A stretch of 64,000 bases of DNA from assembly GCF_000004075.3 (NCBI RefSeq), contig NC_026657.2, forward strand, positions 9,610,001-9,674,000, written 5' to 3'. Of this stretch, positions 1 to 13,720 are shown piece after piece. The position numbers were made by a program, and so were the translations under genes. How positions within the stretch are numbered: position 1 is the first letter of the stretch; each line of letters opens with the position of its first letter. Below the pieces are notes generated by a model. The model was not told the origin of the DNA, made no database searches, and worked only from the letters and a program-made list of their open reading frames with translations. Source of the DNA: Cucumis sativus. Lineage: Eukaryota > Streptophyta > Magnoliopsida > Cucurbitales > Cucurbitaceae.

Positions 1-1240
1 AAGACCAAGCCAAAGAAGTGTATAAACAAGCCTACGAAGAACCATAACAACCATGTAAAGTGTACATTGGGAAAAAATTTCTTTTTCAACTTAATTATAT
101 ATACTAAAATTTTAATTTTTCACGATAAATGGGATCAAAATTGAATGTGGTGGATTTTTTTTTTAGAAATTCTTATAGATCGGAAAAAAATAAAACTATT
201 GACAAAATATAGCAATAAAAAATGGTAAGAAGAATTTAATAGATTTTGATATATTTTATAATTAGTTTTAATTTTTTTATCATATTTAAAAATATTTTTT
301 TTCCTTTTTATAGAATAAACTATGCATTTAATACTTTCTCAAATAAAAAATTAATTATAAAATTACTCCTAACCCAACAAGTAAATGTAATAAGATATTA
401 GAAAATTATAGCAAAAAAAACACAATCAAACAAATAATCCAACTAGTAAATGTATATAGAAAATATTGAGCAAGCACCTTGTAATTTTTTTAGAAATGAA
501 AGAATTGAACGTGTAGCATCGCTAATAATAATAACAACTGATAGTACATTTCTCATATTAAAAAAGTATTAATAGAAACTATCAACGATATCGATTAATA
601 TAGCTGCTATGCTGATAGTAAGTAATAGTACATTTTTCAAATAAAAAACTATCATCGATAACACTACTAATAGCAGTTATCAATGATAACAAATTTCTCA
701 AATTGAAAGTTGTCGCTGATAACTTTTAGTGATAGAAACTAATAGTGCATTCCTGAGATTGAAGTATATTACTGTAGTTGATAACACATTTCTTAAATTA
801 AAATCTATGACTGATAGCAACAATTAGTGATATCATTCACAATAATTATCATTTTTTTTTTGGGCTAGGTGTGAGTAAAATATTTTGTTGTCAATTTATG
901 TATTACATATGCAATTACTTTATCTTTATATGTAATTTATGTGTTGTATATGCATTTATATACACAAATAATCTAAGCCTAACAACAAATAGATTTAATA
1001 TTAAAGTGTGGTAGTCAAAACTCAACAATAATACGTCAAAATCACGATAATTAAACAAAAAAATCAAAGTAACCCAATTGATGTAAATAATTTATTATCA
1101 ACTTCAAAGTGAGGTTAATCCTCAAATCTTTTATTGTCAAGAAAATTAAAAAACCAGAATAAAATGTAATTCATAATAGAACTCCAAACTTTATTTATTT
1201 ATTTAAAAAAAGACTAAGATTGTAATTTTGTTCATTTTGC
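1..1240. other. AT-rich intergenic DNA
   Basis: No gene is visible here. The stretch is AT-rich with many short A and T runs and contains a degenerate tandem repeat described separately (about 535-840). It ends at the promoter of the START-domain gene. Confidence 0.6.
535..840. repeat. Degenerate tandem repeat, satellite-like
   Basis: A phrase close to ACATTTCTCAAATTAAAA, followed by a variant of CTATCGCTGATAAC, recurs about five times (near 546, 630, 690, 750 and 788) with irregular spacing of roughly 40-80 bases. The GATAG/CTATC words recur in both orientations, so the units can also fold. No coding potential was seen. It looks like a decayed minisatellite or the inside of an old non-autonomous element; which of the two cannot be told from sequence alone. 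Confidence 0.55.
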
Positions 1241-1284
1241 ATTGAAAGGCCTGCACTACACAAAAGTGCATGAAACCTGGACTT

Positions 1285-1530
1285 TAGGCCCAATACGGCC
1301 CAAGAAGTTAAAAATCTACCCCACGTGTGAAAACTATCTCAACTTAACCATGTTCCTTTACAAAACCCACCACGCGCTACTCATCACCGTATACATCACA
1401 AGTCCAATCACTATAAAAAATATTCAAACTAATCAACGATTATAATATCGCCACGTCCTACAAACAAATTGCCGACCTGACACGTCATTTCTCTCTAACT
1501 TTTCATCCTCTTTCTCTCTCTCTCTCTCTG
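1285..1530 (+). promoter_or_regulatory. Promoter and leader of the START-domain gene
   Basis: Two GGCCCA words (1287-1292 and 1297-1302) resemble the site II elements common in plant housekeeping promoters. A CACGTG core lies at 1322-1327, with further ACGT words near 1449-1460 and 1480-1486. A CT-repeat tract at about 1509-1529 is typical of plant transcription starts and leaders. The coding start follows at 1705. Function is inferred from motifs only. Confidence 0.45.
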
Positions 1531-1704
1531 AATGCGAATTCCTTCGGGAATCTGTCTCGCAGAGGGCAGAACCTGGTGGAATTCGATCACTTAGAGATAA
1601 TCAAAGAAGAAGACGGATTGTAGGATTTCATTATTAGTTTTGGATGTAGTGCTTCTCATTCCATTCCAACCGTTTTGGAATTCGTCTCATCTTCTTGTCT
1701 GGAA

Positions 1705-4700
1705 ATGGAAGAAACTTTCTTCGATCTTGTGGAGTTTCTCAAGAAGCCCTCAATCGCCGAAACATTTGTCGACATTTTGCTATGTGCAGTTCCGATCTGG
1801 CTTGCTGTTATGATTGGCCTCGTTATCGGTTGGTCCTGGCGTCCTCGTTGGACTGGATTGGTTTTCCTTGGCTTTCGGAGTAAGTTTAGATTGTTGTGGA
1901 CTGCTCCTCCTGGATTTGGAGCTCGGCGCCTTTGGTTGGCCTTCACGGCTTTATCTGCCTTCTCAGTTTGCCGTACTCTTTGGTCCAATTTTTATGGGAA
2001 GAGGAAGGCACCGCCTGTTCCGCCGACCCCAGATTCTCCGGTGTCATCCACGTTGGTGCACTCGGCAGAAGGAAGCGGGGATGTAATTGCGTGAGTATGA
2101 ATTTACTTGGTTGCGTATAATGTATATATATTTGTGGGTAGTTAACTTAGGTGGCAGGCTTTGAATTCTATGTGTAACTGATAGTATTTCAGCATGTTGA
2201 ATTTGGAAATTTTGACATTCGTCCTGACTCCGTTATTGATATTAATGGTGTGCTCGTTGTTTTTTCTGGAGAACTCCTTTTCTTGTTGACTGATGAAGGC
2301 TTGTCATGAATCTTCATTAATAGAAACAAAATTTTACATTATAACTTATTGTGTGGAAACATTTCAATTCGATTTTAAAAAAAAAAAATTTAAGGGAGCA
2401 AATTTGAGTAGAGTACTTTAGTATTAGAACTTTTGCAATTACTTTTTAATCTTAGACGAGAAACAAGAATGGGGCATTTGCTCTCTTCCCTTCTATTTGC
2501 TCCACCTTGGTTAAGTGGTTTAATATGAATGCTTTGGATTTCGTTGGACAATGTTTAATTAATCTCTTAGCTAAAAGAAAAATATAAGTTGTAATCATGT
2601 CATAGATGCCATTGGATAAAACCGTCTCTCATGATAAATTATTTTTTTCATTGCTCCAGCAATAAAGAGGAGGGAAAAGAGCAGGATATTATTACGGAGA
2701 ATGATTTAGATCACCTATTGCAACTTCTTGAAGGAAGACATGGGGAGGCAGAATGGCAAAGTATGATGCAACGGTCGACCCCGAACTTTGCATATGAAGC
2801 CTGGCGCCTTGAGCCTGAGGTATTTAGACTATGAGGATGGTACCTGGTCTTTCCTATCTTTCACATTGTTGAAAATCTGAAGTGCTCTTTGTTTTTCATT
2901 TTTGCTACACTTCATTCGTTTAGCCTTTTGTCATTTTTCAAAGATCCTGACTTTCTACATTTTTTGACATTTGCTTTTTCCTTCTGGAACGTTTTCCATT
3001 AATCTTTTTTCCATCTCAGGAACTCTTTTAAGTTTTCATTAACAATATAAGATGAGAAAATGGTGAGCCCCTCGAACCTAGGGAGCTTACAAAAAGGACT
3101 CCAGGTGGTCCAAGTTGAAATAGAAGGGCAATGTCATAATTTCAAAATTGTATGCCAATTTGACGCAACAATAGTAGTTTTAATGGGATAGCATCTCGTG
3201 ATAGAGTCTTAGCTTGGTTTTTAAATCTGACGAGTATTTTAACCTAAAGCTTTGCTTGCAAACCCAATGTCAAGAACGAGGTGGTTTTGGTTGGTACACC
3301 AGTTTGGAGCAGCTGCACTATGGGAAAATTTTCTACACTTGATCATCGCTGTTCGTTTCTCTGAACTTATGGTCCGAAATCCTAAACTATCTTTGAGCCC
3401 TGTTTTCAAAACACAAATTTGGTTTTGAAATCTGTATATGACAACATTTTCATGTTTGAACTCTACAACATTTAATAATTGTTGTTAGCTTTATATGGTG
3501 CTAGCAATGGAAATCATAATCCAGCACGCCTTTGTGCTTGTTGGATTTTTTCTCACTTTTTCTCAAATTAGCTTTATATGACAACATCCTCCTCTTTTTT
3601 CTCACTTCAGCATCAAATTTGTATTTCTATTGTTTTAGATGTATATTAAGTTTCAATGTCTTTCTTTTTCCTCTCACCAGAACAGACCAACTGTTTATCG
3701 CAGTAGAACTGTCTTTGAAGATGCAACCCCAGAGATGGTTAGAGACTTTTTCTGGGATGATGAGTTTCGGACTAAATGGGATCCCATGCTTACGTATTTC
3801 AAGATATTGGATGAATGCCCTCATACGGGGACCATGATTGTTCACTGGATTAAGAAGGTTTGTAGGACATCGGAGATGCCTGAACATATTAGTTGTGTAA
3901 TACCATTAAATATTTTACAATTTATGAGGGTCGATGCCTCATTATATATTCCTTTTCTGCAGTTCCCCTTTTTCTGCAGTGATAGAGAATATGTCTACGG
4001 TCGAAGAATATGGGAATCTGCAAAGACTTACTATTGTGTTACAAAGGTAGATATTACAACTTGTTCGAGGAATTTTCTCTACTCCATATTAGCTACACTT
4101 CCTTTACTTGCTCTAGCCAACGTCTATTGCATATTTCAAATATGTTTTTGATAGGCTCTATTATTTATGCACTATTGTTTAGTGGCATTGTTGTATATCT
4201 GGTCTGCCAATGTTCGGAACTTTGGAGGGTAAGCAATATGGGAAATATGTTGTCAAAGGGAAGGAACGTATCAAGGAAATTAATAGTAATTAGCACCCAG
4301 TTTTTAATGGTCAAGTTCAGCCATTATCTACCAGATGTTATCTGACTATGACTTGGTTGTATGTCTGATTTTTTTTCTATTATTCATGGTTGGCTCATCT
4401 CTGATTTCTAAGCATTTCATGCTGACTTGCATTGTTGAAATATGATTATATGCTTCCCGTCCATTTTGACATTTTTTCATAATATTATGTGGCTGAGTTG
4501 TAATATGAAATTTTACTTCTGTAGGGCGTACAGTATCCAAGTTTACCCAGACGTGACAAACCCAGGCGTGTGGATCTTTGTTTTTCAAGTTGGATCATCA
4601 GGGCAGGTGAGGAAGGCCGAAGGATTAAGAATTAAGATAGTGTTTTACTTCCACTTTATGAGAATAACGGGATTTCATATGAAAATTTGTTATGCTTAAT

Positions 4701-5164
4701 ATCCTAACCCGTTTATTTTGTAAATGAATTCAGTGGAGTCTCGTAAAGGAGATGGTTTGAGGTCTGCTTGCGAGGTTATCCTTGTGCATTATGAAGATAT
4801 GGGAATCCCCAATGATGTGGCCAAGTTGGGAGTCCGTCATGGAATGTGGGGAACTGTCAAGAAGATCCACTCTGGTTTCAGAGCATACCAGAACGCTAGG
4901 AAATCAGATATTTCTGTTTCCAGAAGCGCACTAATGGCCAGAATCACCACAAAGATTTCTTTCGACAGAAACATGGATTCCTCAGAGCCAGAATCGGGTG
5001 AAGTACGAACTCAAGTGATGAGGAGAAAGCTCCAGAATGATGCTGGCATAGATTGGAAATGGATAGTCATTGGTGGGACAGTGGCTGTAGTGTGTGGACT
5101 TCGAACAGGTGCAATTGGAAAGGCCTTGTTACTTGGAGCAGGACAGAGAATGGCTCGAAGGTGA
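1705..5164 (+). CDS. START-domain lipid-binding membrane protein (six exons)
   Basis: Exons 1705-2090, 2660-2819, 3681-3857, 3963-4046, 4525-4606 and 4734-5164 join in phase to give about 439 aa. Translation is placed at ATG 1705 (MEETFFDLVEFL), which matches the family start; the frame is open upstream but only through a TTG codon. Near the N terminus is a hydrophobic helix (about residues 20-45, ILLCAVPIWLAVMIGLVIGW). The middle (about 150-390) is the START fold, with landmarks FFWDDEFRTKWDPML, FFCSDREYVYGRRIW and the basic PSLPRRDKPRRVDL. A second hydrophobic segment (WKWIVIGGTVAVVCGL) sits before the basic end GAGQRMARR. This is the plant START/PCTP-like group (Arabidopsis CP5 and relatives such as At3g23080 and At4g14500, recalled), thought to bind or move lipids at membranes. 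The ligand is unknown. Confidence 0.88.
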
Positions 5165-7190
5165 GAGATATCTGAATTAGGCACTGGCACTGTATTACTA
5201 TGCACTTTGAAGCTCAACAAGTTTCTTATAATAGGCCAACACATCAACCATTATTGAGATTAACAACATTAAGACCAATTTTTCAGAATGGCTATGATAG
5301 AGTGATCCTCTCCCATGTATAACTTCCATATTTCTGACCTCCAGCTTTTACATCTCTATTTTGCTTAAATGATTAAGTATGTGCATTTACATTGGAATTC
5401 AGTTGAGGCTTGAATCAACTTCTACAGCTAATCAGATCTTGCATGTGTTGAACTTTAAACTAAGTCATGCTTCTCTTTCTTGAAGCACGATTAAGAATTG
5501 TGGATATGTAAATTAGGAGAGGATTTGGTTTATGTATTAATATACGTAATAAAGTTTGTTGGACACTGTACATTTGTTGATTTAGAGATAGGCTTTTCTT
5601 TAGCAGGCATGTAGCAATGTATTCCTGGGCTCATTTTTGGGCCTATTATATTATTGTCAGTTCTGATTCAAGATATCAAAATCCAGCTCCTAATTTCTTG
5701 AACGTACTGACAAGAAAGTGAGTAGGAAAGAACAAATATTCTGACAGACAATAGACAAGGCAATGAACAAACTTAGTACTCATTTGTCTGATTGGATCGG
5801 GACACGGCTCAATGAGTTGAGGATGATTTTTGCTTCAATTATTGTAATCATTAAATTGATGAAACATAAATTATAAAAAAACTGAAATTTGTGGATTCTA
5901 TTTCTAGCAAATCTATATGTGGTAAGTTCTGATTATCTTGTATTTGGATCATCCAGAAGAGTGAGCTGTATAAAAATTAAAGTTTATGAATCCTAAATTA
6001 AAAATCATTGTTAGTTGGCATCAATAATTCATTTTCTTCTATTGATGACAATCATTACAGAATCTTTTATGAGGAGGAAAGATACAAGTTATAATAAGGC
6101 AATATATCAATTAGCGTTTGTTTTTTTATTGGCTTATTAGTGATAATGATTCCATTAGATTTGAATATGTTTCATGTCATTGATAAGAGAAGGAAAGGAA
6201 AGCAAGGTTGAATTACTCTAAAAAAAAATGATATTAGCAAGATGCATGAATGATTAGGTCGAATGAATCTATCTACGTTCGACCTTACAATGAGATGTGT
6301 GCAATCATCAAGCTATGGAGTACAACAATAATTATTTGTGTTGTGCATCTCCAAGTATGGATACCACATATTTAGTAACTTGATTCTTCACAATTTGGGA
6401 TTAGATCCAAGCTTTGCCACTAGGCACAGTTAATGAGTGTCATCAAATCAAGGTGGTCATAGTCTTGACAACTAGGGAATGACCCAAGAATTTAATATGA
6501 TAAGAGGGAAAAGAAAATGGAGTCTTAGTGGAGCCATTAAACAAAGACAAAAGTTATTAGTCCCAAGGTGTCTGCAGTGTCCCATTTGATAGACAAGGTT
6601 GAAAGAGACAGTTGCTCCCATTATTTCTTCTTCCAATCTGCAAAAGTGAACAAGAAAAATGGACCTCATAGGTGGTTGCCATTGTAATTGTCCATGGCGG
6701 CTATGCGATGCCTCTAAACCAACCAAAAACCTAATAAATGAGGCTTTGGATTTTGTGCTAAAAATGAAAAAAAAAGGGTCCCAACTCCCAATTTCATCCC
6801 TTCAACATCTCATTTCCTTTTGTCACATTGCCTCTTTCCTTATCTTTTCTTTTCCACTTCTCTTATTATCACATTTAGAGAGCCTAATCCAATCATTTTG
6901 CTTTCCTCCATATCTTACTAGTGGTTTTTGTTGCTAGATATTGTCTCTTCCAAATAACTCTCAACACCCATTTTACTTGGCCAGCAATGTTTTACTTCTT
7001 TCTTTTCAGCAAAACTTTGATTTTTTGTGCGTTAATCAATTGGAAAAGAGGGAAGAACAGTATCTAAAGTGAGGATCTTCAAGCCAAGTTACTGAGAAGC
7101 TATGTCTACTGGAATGAAATGTCTTAACCACATGAGCATCGAAGTCACAAGTGTGATTGGGTTGAACTGCGATACAATAGGTTATAGGGG
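5165..7190. other. Intergenic DNA downstream of START gene
   Basis: The 3' UTR of the START gene probably occupies the first few hundred bases. The rest is AT-rich with no supported gene. A modestly less AT-rich patch at 6470-6940 carries only short open frames on both strands, with no splice-consistent extension and no recognisable domain, so it was not called a gene. Confidence 0.5.
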
Positions 7191-7193
7191 AAA

Positions 7194-7253
7194 ATATTTA
7201 GTAGTTGAACTTCATTAGCATATTTAGTAGTTGAACTTCATTAGCATATTTAG
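7194..7253. repeat. 26-bp tandem repeat
   Basis: The 26-base unit beginning ATATTTAGTAGTTGAACTTC occurs exactly twice in succession (7194-7219 and 7220-7245), followed by a third partial start. It directly precedes the decayed LTR-like stretch and may be part of it. Confidence 0.85.
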
Positions 7254-7470
7254 TGATGTAATATAGAATAAAGCTATGGCTAAACAGCTGTAGTTAGTTA
7301 GTAAAACAGTTTAAACAGTTAAACTGTTTAACAGTTAAGGCTGTTTCATAAACAGTTATTTCAACTAATTGTAACTACTTACAAATCCTCAAGAAATACC
7401 TCTTATCTTAGCCATAATTGGCAGAGAATTCATTTTGAGAAATTAAATCCAGACTTGAATTACATATTTA
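7240..7470. mobile_element. Probable decayed copia-type LTR fragment
   Basis: The stretch has the look of a plant copia long terminal repeat: repeated AACAGTTA/TAACTGTT words forming inverted pairs (about 7296-7360), then ATACCTCTTATCTTAGCC and a purine-rich GAGAATTCATTTTGAGAA near 7424-7442, as seen around LTR transcription starts. No internal retrotransposon genes and no clear target-site duplication are visible, so it would be a solo or truncated LTR. Boundaries are approximate. Confidence 0.4.
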
Positions 7471-7641
7471 GTTTCTCCTTTTAATAGATTTCAAGCAATA
7501 TAGAATTATTTGTTTTTATCTATAAAGAAAATATGTCATTTTCAAGAGCTTTGGATCAAACGCTTTCATAGAAAAGTTATTGTCTCAACAAGTTGGTGTA
7601 AACATTAAGAGATGTTTGAAACCTTGATTTGACTATTAATA

Positions 7642-8117
7642 GTATGTATTTGGATTGTAGATTATTTTACTTTGTCTTATAATAATATATATTTGAAATG
7701 TAAATTAATTTAGTTTGAAAAATAAATAGTAAATAATAAAAATTTGATAAATATAAAATAGTAACAATTATAGCAAATAAAAAGTTTTGAAATAGTATTT
7801 ATTATAGCTAATATTAAGATATGACTCCAAAAAAATTCTAAAAGTAAGTATACATTTTCAAAACCTAATATTATAATAATCACTTTTGTTATAACGGGCG
7901 GGAGAGAAGGTTATTTCAAAACCTCAATTTTCTATTGATTTTACTATTTTACAGTGATTTATTTTTGCACGGAACTTACTATTTCTTTCTCAAACTAAAA
8001 ATACCTTACACATATTATTATTATCAAAATAAAAAAATTTATATTCCAAACACAAACTATTATAACTTAACTATAATAAACTATAACTAAACTAACAACA
8101 TTCTACCCAAATGCACC
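7642..8117. mobile_element. Foldback MITE-like element (~480 bp)
   Basis: The left end, starting GTATTTGGATTGTAG (7646), is mirrored at the right end by the reverse complement of CTACCCAAATGCACC (8103-8117). The arms continue to match imperfectly for about 100-150 bases: GTTTGAAAAATAAATAGTAA on the left pairs with the reverse complement of ACTATTTCTTTCTCAAACT on the right. There is no coding capacity and the core is AT-rich with one GC-richer patch (GGGCGGGAGAGAAGG near 7897). This structure fits a non-autonomous inverted-repeat transposon; the superfamily is not determined. Confidence 0.5.
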
Positions 8118-8119
8118 TA

Positions 8120-9440
8120 AAAAATCTTAAGAACAATATAAAATATTGTGTATAAACATATGCTATATTATTTCATTTAAATGCCACAAATTAAACATAT
8201 ACATATCCCCGGTTTAAAGTCTACATAAGAGAGAGAGAGAGAAAATTTCCTTAGTATTGAACTGTACAAATACTTCAACCATTACAAAGCAGGAGATAAA
8301 ATCATTAACCTTCAATTTGATCGTAGGTGTTGAATTTAACTATTGGAGTTGTACAAAGAGAAGCTATACCTTTATAAAATTCTGCCATGTACGTGGCAGA
8401 AAAAGAATGAAAATGTGTTCTTTCTGTGTGTCTATAAATCAAAGAGAGTGAATATATAAGTTGAATAACAGTGTAGACTACAGAGTTAATCCTTACCTTT
8501 CCTTTGTATAAAATAATAAAAACTCATTTATTGGGTTTCAACCATATATATACATATATATATCCACTTCAATGAGACAACCAGAGAGAACGTCCACTGA
8601 ACCAATAATGAATGTAAATTGGAATGTTGAAACCTTTTGAAAACTCAACCCACCCCATTTGCATACTCACATTTATTCACAACTCAAGTAATTCCCTTCT
8701 TAAATGTTATAACAAAGTTTCTGATCTTAAATGCAACCAATTCTCTCTCTCCAACTCCAATAATTATTGAGAATATTTAAACAAAGTTGAACGACAATTA
8801 TATATTTATTATCGTTAGGTAAATTTGTTAATTATCTAAACACCCAACTGTATCAGTCGATTCTAAATTTAGTTGGAAAAGAGATTGTTATATTATTTGG
8901 ATTAAACTTTGTTGGTCTACTGAATGGGACTTGAAAGTATAAAATGAGTGAAAAGATGTATGTGGTCTATATTAAATCCTTTTGTTTTCCAAGTTATTGA
9001 TTTCGGACCAACCCATCATTCAAAGTCTCTCTCTAATTCCTCATCATTGGTCCATCCCTCTTCAATTTCTCACATTCCTCTTCAGTCTTCACCCTTCTCG
9101 TCCAACCTTTTAATAAACAAAAATATATTTGTAAAACATAATAAGATCTCTTATAGTTTATTAATGATAAATAATAATAAATTTCTACAAATATTCATTA
9201 ATAGACGTTGATACACACTGTAAAAGTCTATTATTAGAGTTTATATATTTTTTTAGTTCAAAATTTACCTTTTAGGTTATAAAAATGATTAAAACTAGAA
9301 TTATCTAACTGGAGAAATTAAAATTAGACAAATTTGTTGTGTTATAACATATTTAATTTCTTGAAATTTTGTACTAATTAATTAATTTTTACAACAATTT
9401 TCATCTATTTTAAAAGAAGTATTTAAATTCCTTACTAAAT

Positions 9441-9482
<42 letters not shown>

Positions 9483-12250
9483 CCTAGTTTTAATACTAAA
9501 AGAAAATAACAAAGAAAAGTCATAGGTACGAATTAACTTTATTAAATCACTTTAAAATAAATTATAAAGAAAGAAAGAAAAAGTTTATTTTTGAGTGAGA
9601 GATATTGGCCACAAGATATATAGCAATGGGAGGTAGGATTATGACCAAACACAGTATCAAAATTTGTGAAGTGGTACTCAAAAAAGAGTTAAACAGATAA
9701 GTGGTGTGTCAAAAGTATCGTCCAATCTCACGTTTGTTTCATCTTATCTAATTTCTTTAACTAGACAGAGACATTATTTCAAAGTTAATATGATACTAAC
9801 TTAGACAGAGACAGAGAAGATAGTTGACATCAAAATTTTGAAAAAAAATCACAATCTATTTGAAAACAATATAAATTTTGTATATCATATAATATCATTT
9901 CTTTATTTAATTTCACAATCTTTTATAAATATTTTGATCCATGATATTATTATTTAAAATGTCTCATTTATATATACATCAAAGCTTACCCTTGTAACCA
10001 ATTTCGAAGATTAAATTATACAAATTGAAAGAAAAAAAGAAAACTATATATATATATTGAAAAATATACTGGTTTGATATAAACTTGATCTTTTGTACTA
10101 TATAACTATAAGTTCTAGCTACTATGTCTAACCAAGATTACCAATGACCCTCATGCTTGTGCTACAAAAATTTTATAGCCACTCACTATAGGGTTTGATA
10201 ATTGATATTGATTTTTCACTTTGATATCCCCAACTCACCTAAGTTCACGATAGTCATTAAAGTCAACTTTCTGTGTTTGGACTTATCGGCCATTATTGAA
10301 ATGACGGATCATGATATTATCTAAACTAGTGCAATTGTACTCTACACCAATCACATATAGCTTAAATTAAACTATACTATATCGTTCAACTATTTGCAAC
10401 ATTAAAATTCAAGTGGCCAACAACCCACCACCTTGGATCATAAATTGAGTTAATAGACAACTATTAAACTCCCACTTTATAACTTTCATTAATCAACTTG
10501 TCGGTTGTCGATATCTATTGAGATTAATCTTAATAATTCTAAATCTTTCTCGTTTTCGGTCTTTGAATTAGTATTTTCAATTCATGTAGTTCTACTCCAA
10601 TTATTGATAGACCATAAATGACATGTAATGAAGAATGTGAATGAATGGCTATCTAAAAGGCTACATCTATACTATTTGGATTGTTTATAACTCAACCAAA
10701 CGAAAGATTACTACTTTTTGTTTCACTCTCAACACAATCCCAAGAGCTTAGATGCTACATTTACCTCATCATTCCCTAACCTTTTTTCAGTTCCTCTCTA
10801 GAATCTTTCCGTACTCACTTCGAAAATGACCTCTCTTATGACAATAAAATTACTCTATCTTCTTATTCGATTTTTTATACTTCTCTTACGTGTGTAGTAC
10901 TCAATTTATTCTTTTCATATTGACTTCTCTCTTTACCTTATCACAACTAAAGTAAATTCATACAGTACATTCATAGAAACTAGATTGGGAACAAATTTTC
11001 TAACAATAACTAGAATCACAAAAATTCTATCGTATGTTCAAAAAGTTGTTCTAGAATAAATTTCAAAGTTTACAAAGGTATAAAGTTAACATCGATGTGT
11101 TTTTTAATATTTAAACAAACTTATTTTATTTTATTTCTACCCATTTAATCCTATCCCTAAACCAACTAATGGTATAGTATAAACGGAATCTATGGACAAT
11201 AACAACACCAACAAACAAAAAGTTGGAAATATTTGTTTTCACCATTTTTAGCATTTCAAGATGAAGTTTTGTTCATTTTCGAATAATTTCTGAAATTCGA
11301 CGAAGAAGTCGGTTTGTTAATTAATACGATATTAAACTTATTTATTAGCCAAATTAACATGACATTCCTTTTGATACAAAATAGATTATTGGCTAAAAGA
11401 AAAATGACATATCATTAGAAATATTCACCCAAAGACAACATGCCACTATTTTTCATATATTACTTTAAAATAGTATAATCCAACCAAATATGTCTTTTTA
11501 TTTCCTTTACCTAAGTAATTAAGTGTTACAAATTTAGCAAAATAAAAAATAAAACTTTTAAGTATAAATTTGCATTTCTATATATCTACAAAATTTGTAA
11601 TTTTATTTTAATTAAAAAAAATATATTTTTGTCAATATCATAAACTTTTTATTTATCATTCAACAAACAACCCAATTGTAATTGATAATTGTGTGTTTGT
11701 TTCACTTACTACACGTGACTCTAAACATTGTTCACATAGAGACATTGATTTGATAAATATATATATGTGTGTGTGTCCTGTCAATTCCATACCAAACAAA
11801 TTATTAAAATTAATGATAAGAGAAAAGAAAGTAAAACTAAACCTCAATAAGACTTTAATTTGTTTAACAATACATTTCAGTGTCAAAATTCTTTCAACAG
11901 CTAAACTCCTTGAGAAAAGCTAAGATATTATAGTTAATATGGGAGTAATCTTTCTATTATTGGTTAGAAAACAAGGTTACCTTTTTGGAACTACAATTTT
12001 TCTTTTGACTTCAAACTTCATTAAAAGTAATCTTAAACGCCAAATCATTTTTACTTTTTAGTTGATCTTGATTATCATTTTTTTTTTTTTTTTTATCTTC
12101 CTTCTTCTGGGTTTTTGTTTTTTCTTGGTAAAAAGGAAAAAATATTTGATTTTTTTTTCTCTTGGTGGTGAAGCGAACACCCAACAACTGAGCATTAACA
12201 GTAGCGCTAAGCGCAATTGGCAGGCAATACAGTTGCGCACATAATTCTGA
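8120..12250. other. AT-rich intergenic DNA upstream of TZP
   Basis: About 4 kb without a supported gene. Contents are simple AT-rich sequence, a long (AT)n tract near 9445-9481, a short GT/AT tract near 11756-11776 and T or A homopolymers. Open frames are short and show no recognisable domain. Confidence 0.55.
9445..9481. repeat. (AT)n microsatellite
   Basis: An almost perfect dinucleotide AT run of about 36 bases. Such runs are usually length-polymorphic between accessions. Confidence 0.95.
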
Positions 12251-12299
12251 ATAGTATGGACTGGCATGCATTCAACTACGTGTCTCATTTCTGACCTCT

Positions 12300-12580
12300 T
12301 ATTCAAGAATCTTTCAAAAAAGCCTCGAGAGATTCATGTAAACTGTGACCGCAAACGCCCCTTGGTAGTCGGTTTCTCTCTCACTCTGCTAATCCTTCTC
12401 CTCTCAATCCATTTCTCCCTCTGTAATCAATTTCTGTTAGATCATTTTTCATCTGGGTGTTCTTCTTGCTTTTGCTAAGGGGGTTTTGATTTGATTTTCT
12501 CTGGGTTTGAACTTTGAACTCAATCCTTTTATGCTGAGCAGTTGAATAAAGCAGTTCTTAATGGATTTGAGGGATATAAG
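12300..12580 (+). promoter_or_regulatory. Leader exon of TZP with small upstream ORF
   Basis: A CT-rich leader (12370-12425) runs to a donor at 12580/12581 (ATATAAG|GTATGTGG). Joined to an acceptor at 14349/14350, the leader carries ATG 12561 opening a 10-codon frame (MDLRDIRIVH) that stops at 14360-14362, just 14 bases before the main ATG at 14376. The exon limits are inferred from splice consensus; there is no transcript evidence. If real, the upstream frame could reduce TZP translation. Confidence 0.4.
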
Positions 12581-13720
12581 GTATGTGGGTTTCTTTGATT
12601 CTTGTTTACTCTGATGGGTATCTTCCAATTTTTGCTGTTTTTTTTGTAGTTCATCATCCTTCCTTTTTCTCTAAGATTCTGGAAAGTGGTTCTGTGAAAT
12701 TTGAGCTTCTGAAGTGTTTGTCTGGGGTTGAGTGTGTAGTTAACTCGTGATTGCTTCTCTTTGGGCGACATTTAGATTGTCGTAGTTTGTTGAAGTTAGA
12801 AACTTTTGATTTATGTGGAGCTTGAAACAGTAAAACAGTAGAAATTTGATTTAAAATTACCGTAGGACATCATTTTGTTCCAGTACGTTTGTATGGCTAT
12901 TTTCAAAAGCTGCAACGGACGTTGAAAATCCAAGAAGCGAAACTTGTTGGTTACTCTCTAAATATTGGATCCACATGCAGGGTGCCCAACTTTCGAAAGA
13001 TGGGGCTGTTAAGATTGTCCATTCTACATCTTATTTAAGTTAATTGTTTTTTTTTTACTGCTTCAGAGGAATCATAGTCGTCTTTTTGGTGTTTTCTTGT
13101 TTGTCTTTATGTAATGTGCTGTAAATAATGCAGGCGCATAGTGCTTGTTAATACGTTTGAATTTTGTGAGCCTAGAATAATTGTCATGTAATATATAGAC
13201 ATATTTTTTTTAGCTAGGGATGTAGTTCTCTTGAACGAGCTTCCAAAATATCCCTGAATGCGACTGGAAATCGTAGATCATGACCAAATAGGAAATATCA
13301 TTTATTTCCTTCTGCCTGTAAATCGAAGCTGGTCTTCATACTATTAGTAAATTTACCAGTGCAAGTATATATAGTTGCTGTCTAGAGACCTTAAAAAGCC
13401 ATAAACATTCCACAGGCTCTTTTAGTTCTTTCCACTCATCTTGGAAGAGAAGATCATGCAAAAAATCACTGTTTGAGCCTAAAAACATTGCAACTATGAG
13501 AGGATATATGGGTCCCATCCATAAATGTAGGATGATATGGTACATGATTTTGTTTGCAAATTTTTCCTTCCCTGAACTATCATGCAGTGTTTGAAGTCAT
13601 GGGGGCATTCTATACCTGAGAATAATGTGACTATTCAATTAACAAAGCTCCTTTGAAATTGTGTTGTTTCTTCACACTGTTGGTGTTGCATAAGTCATAA
13701 CAACAATATCTTGTCCTTGA

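Noticed and set aside
6472-6937. Possible gene in the less AT-rich patch with overlapping 84- and 92-codon frames
   Set aside because: No homology recognised, no splice-compatible neighbours, and both strands open equally, which points to chance.
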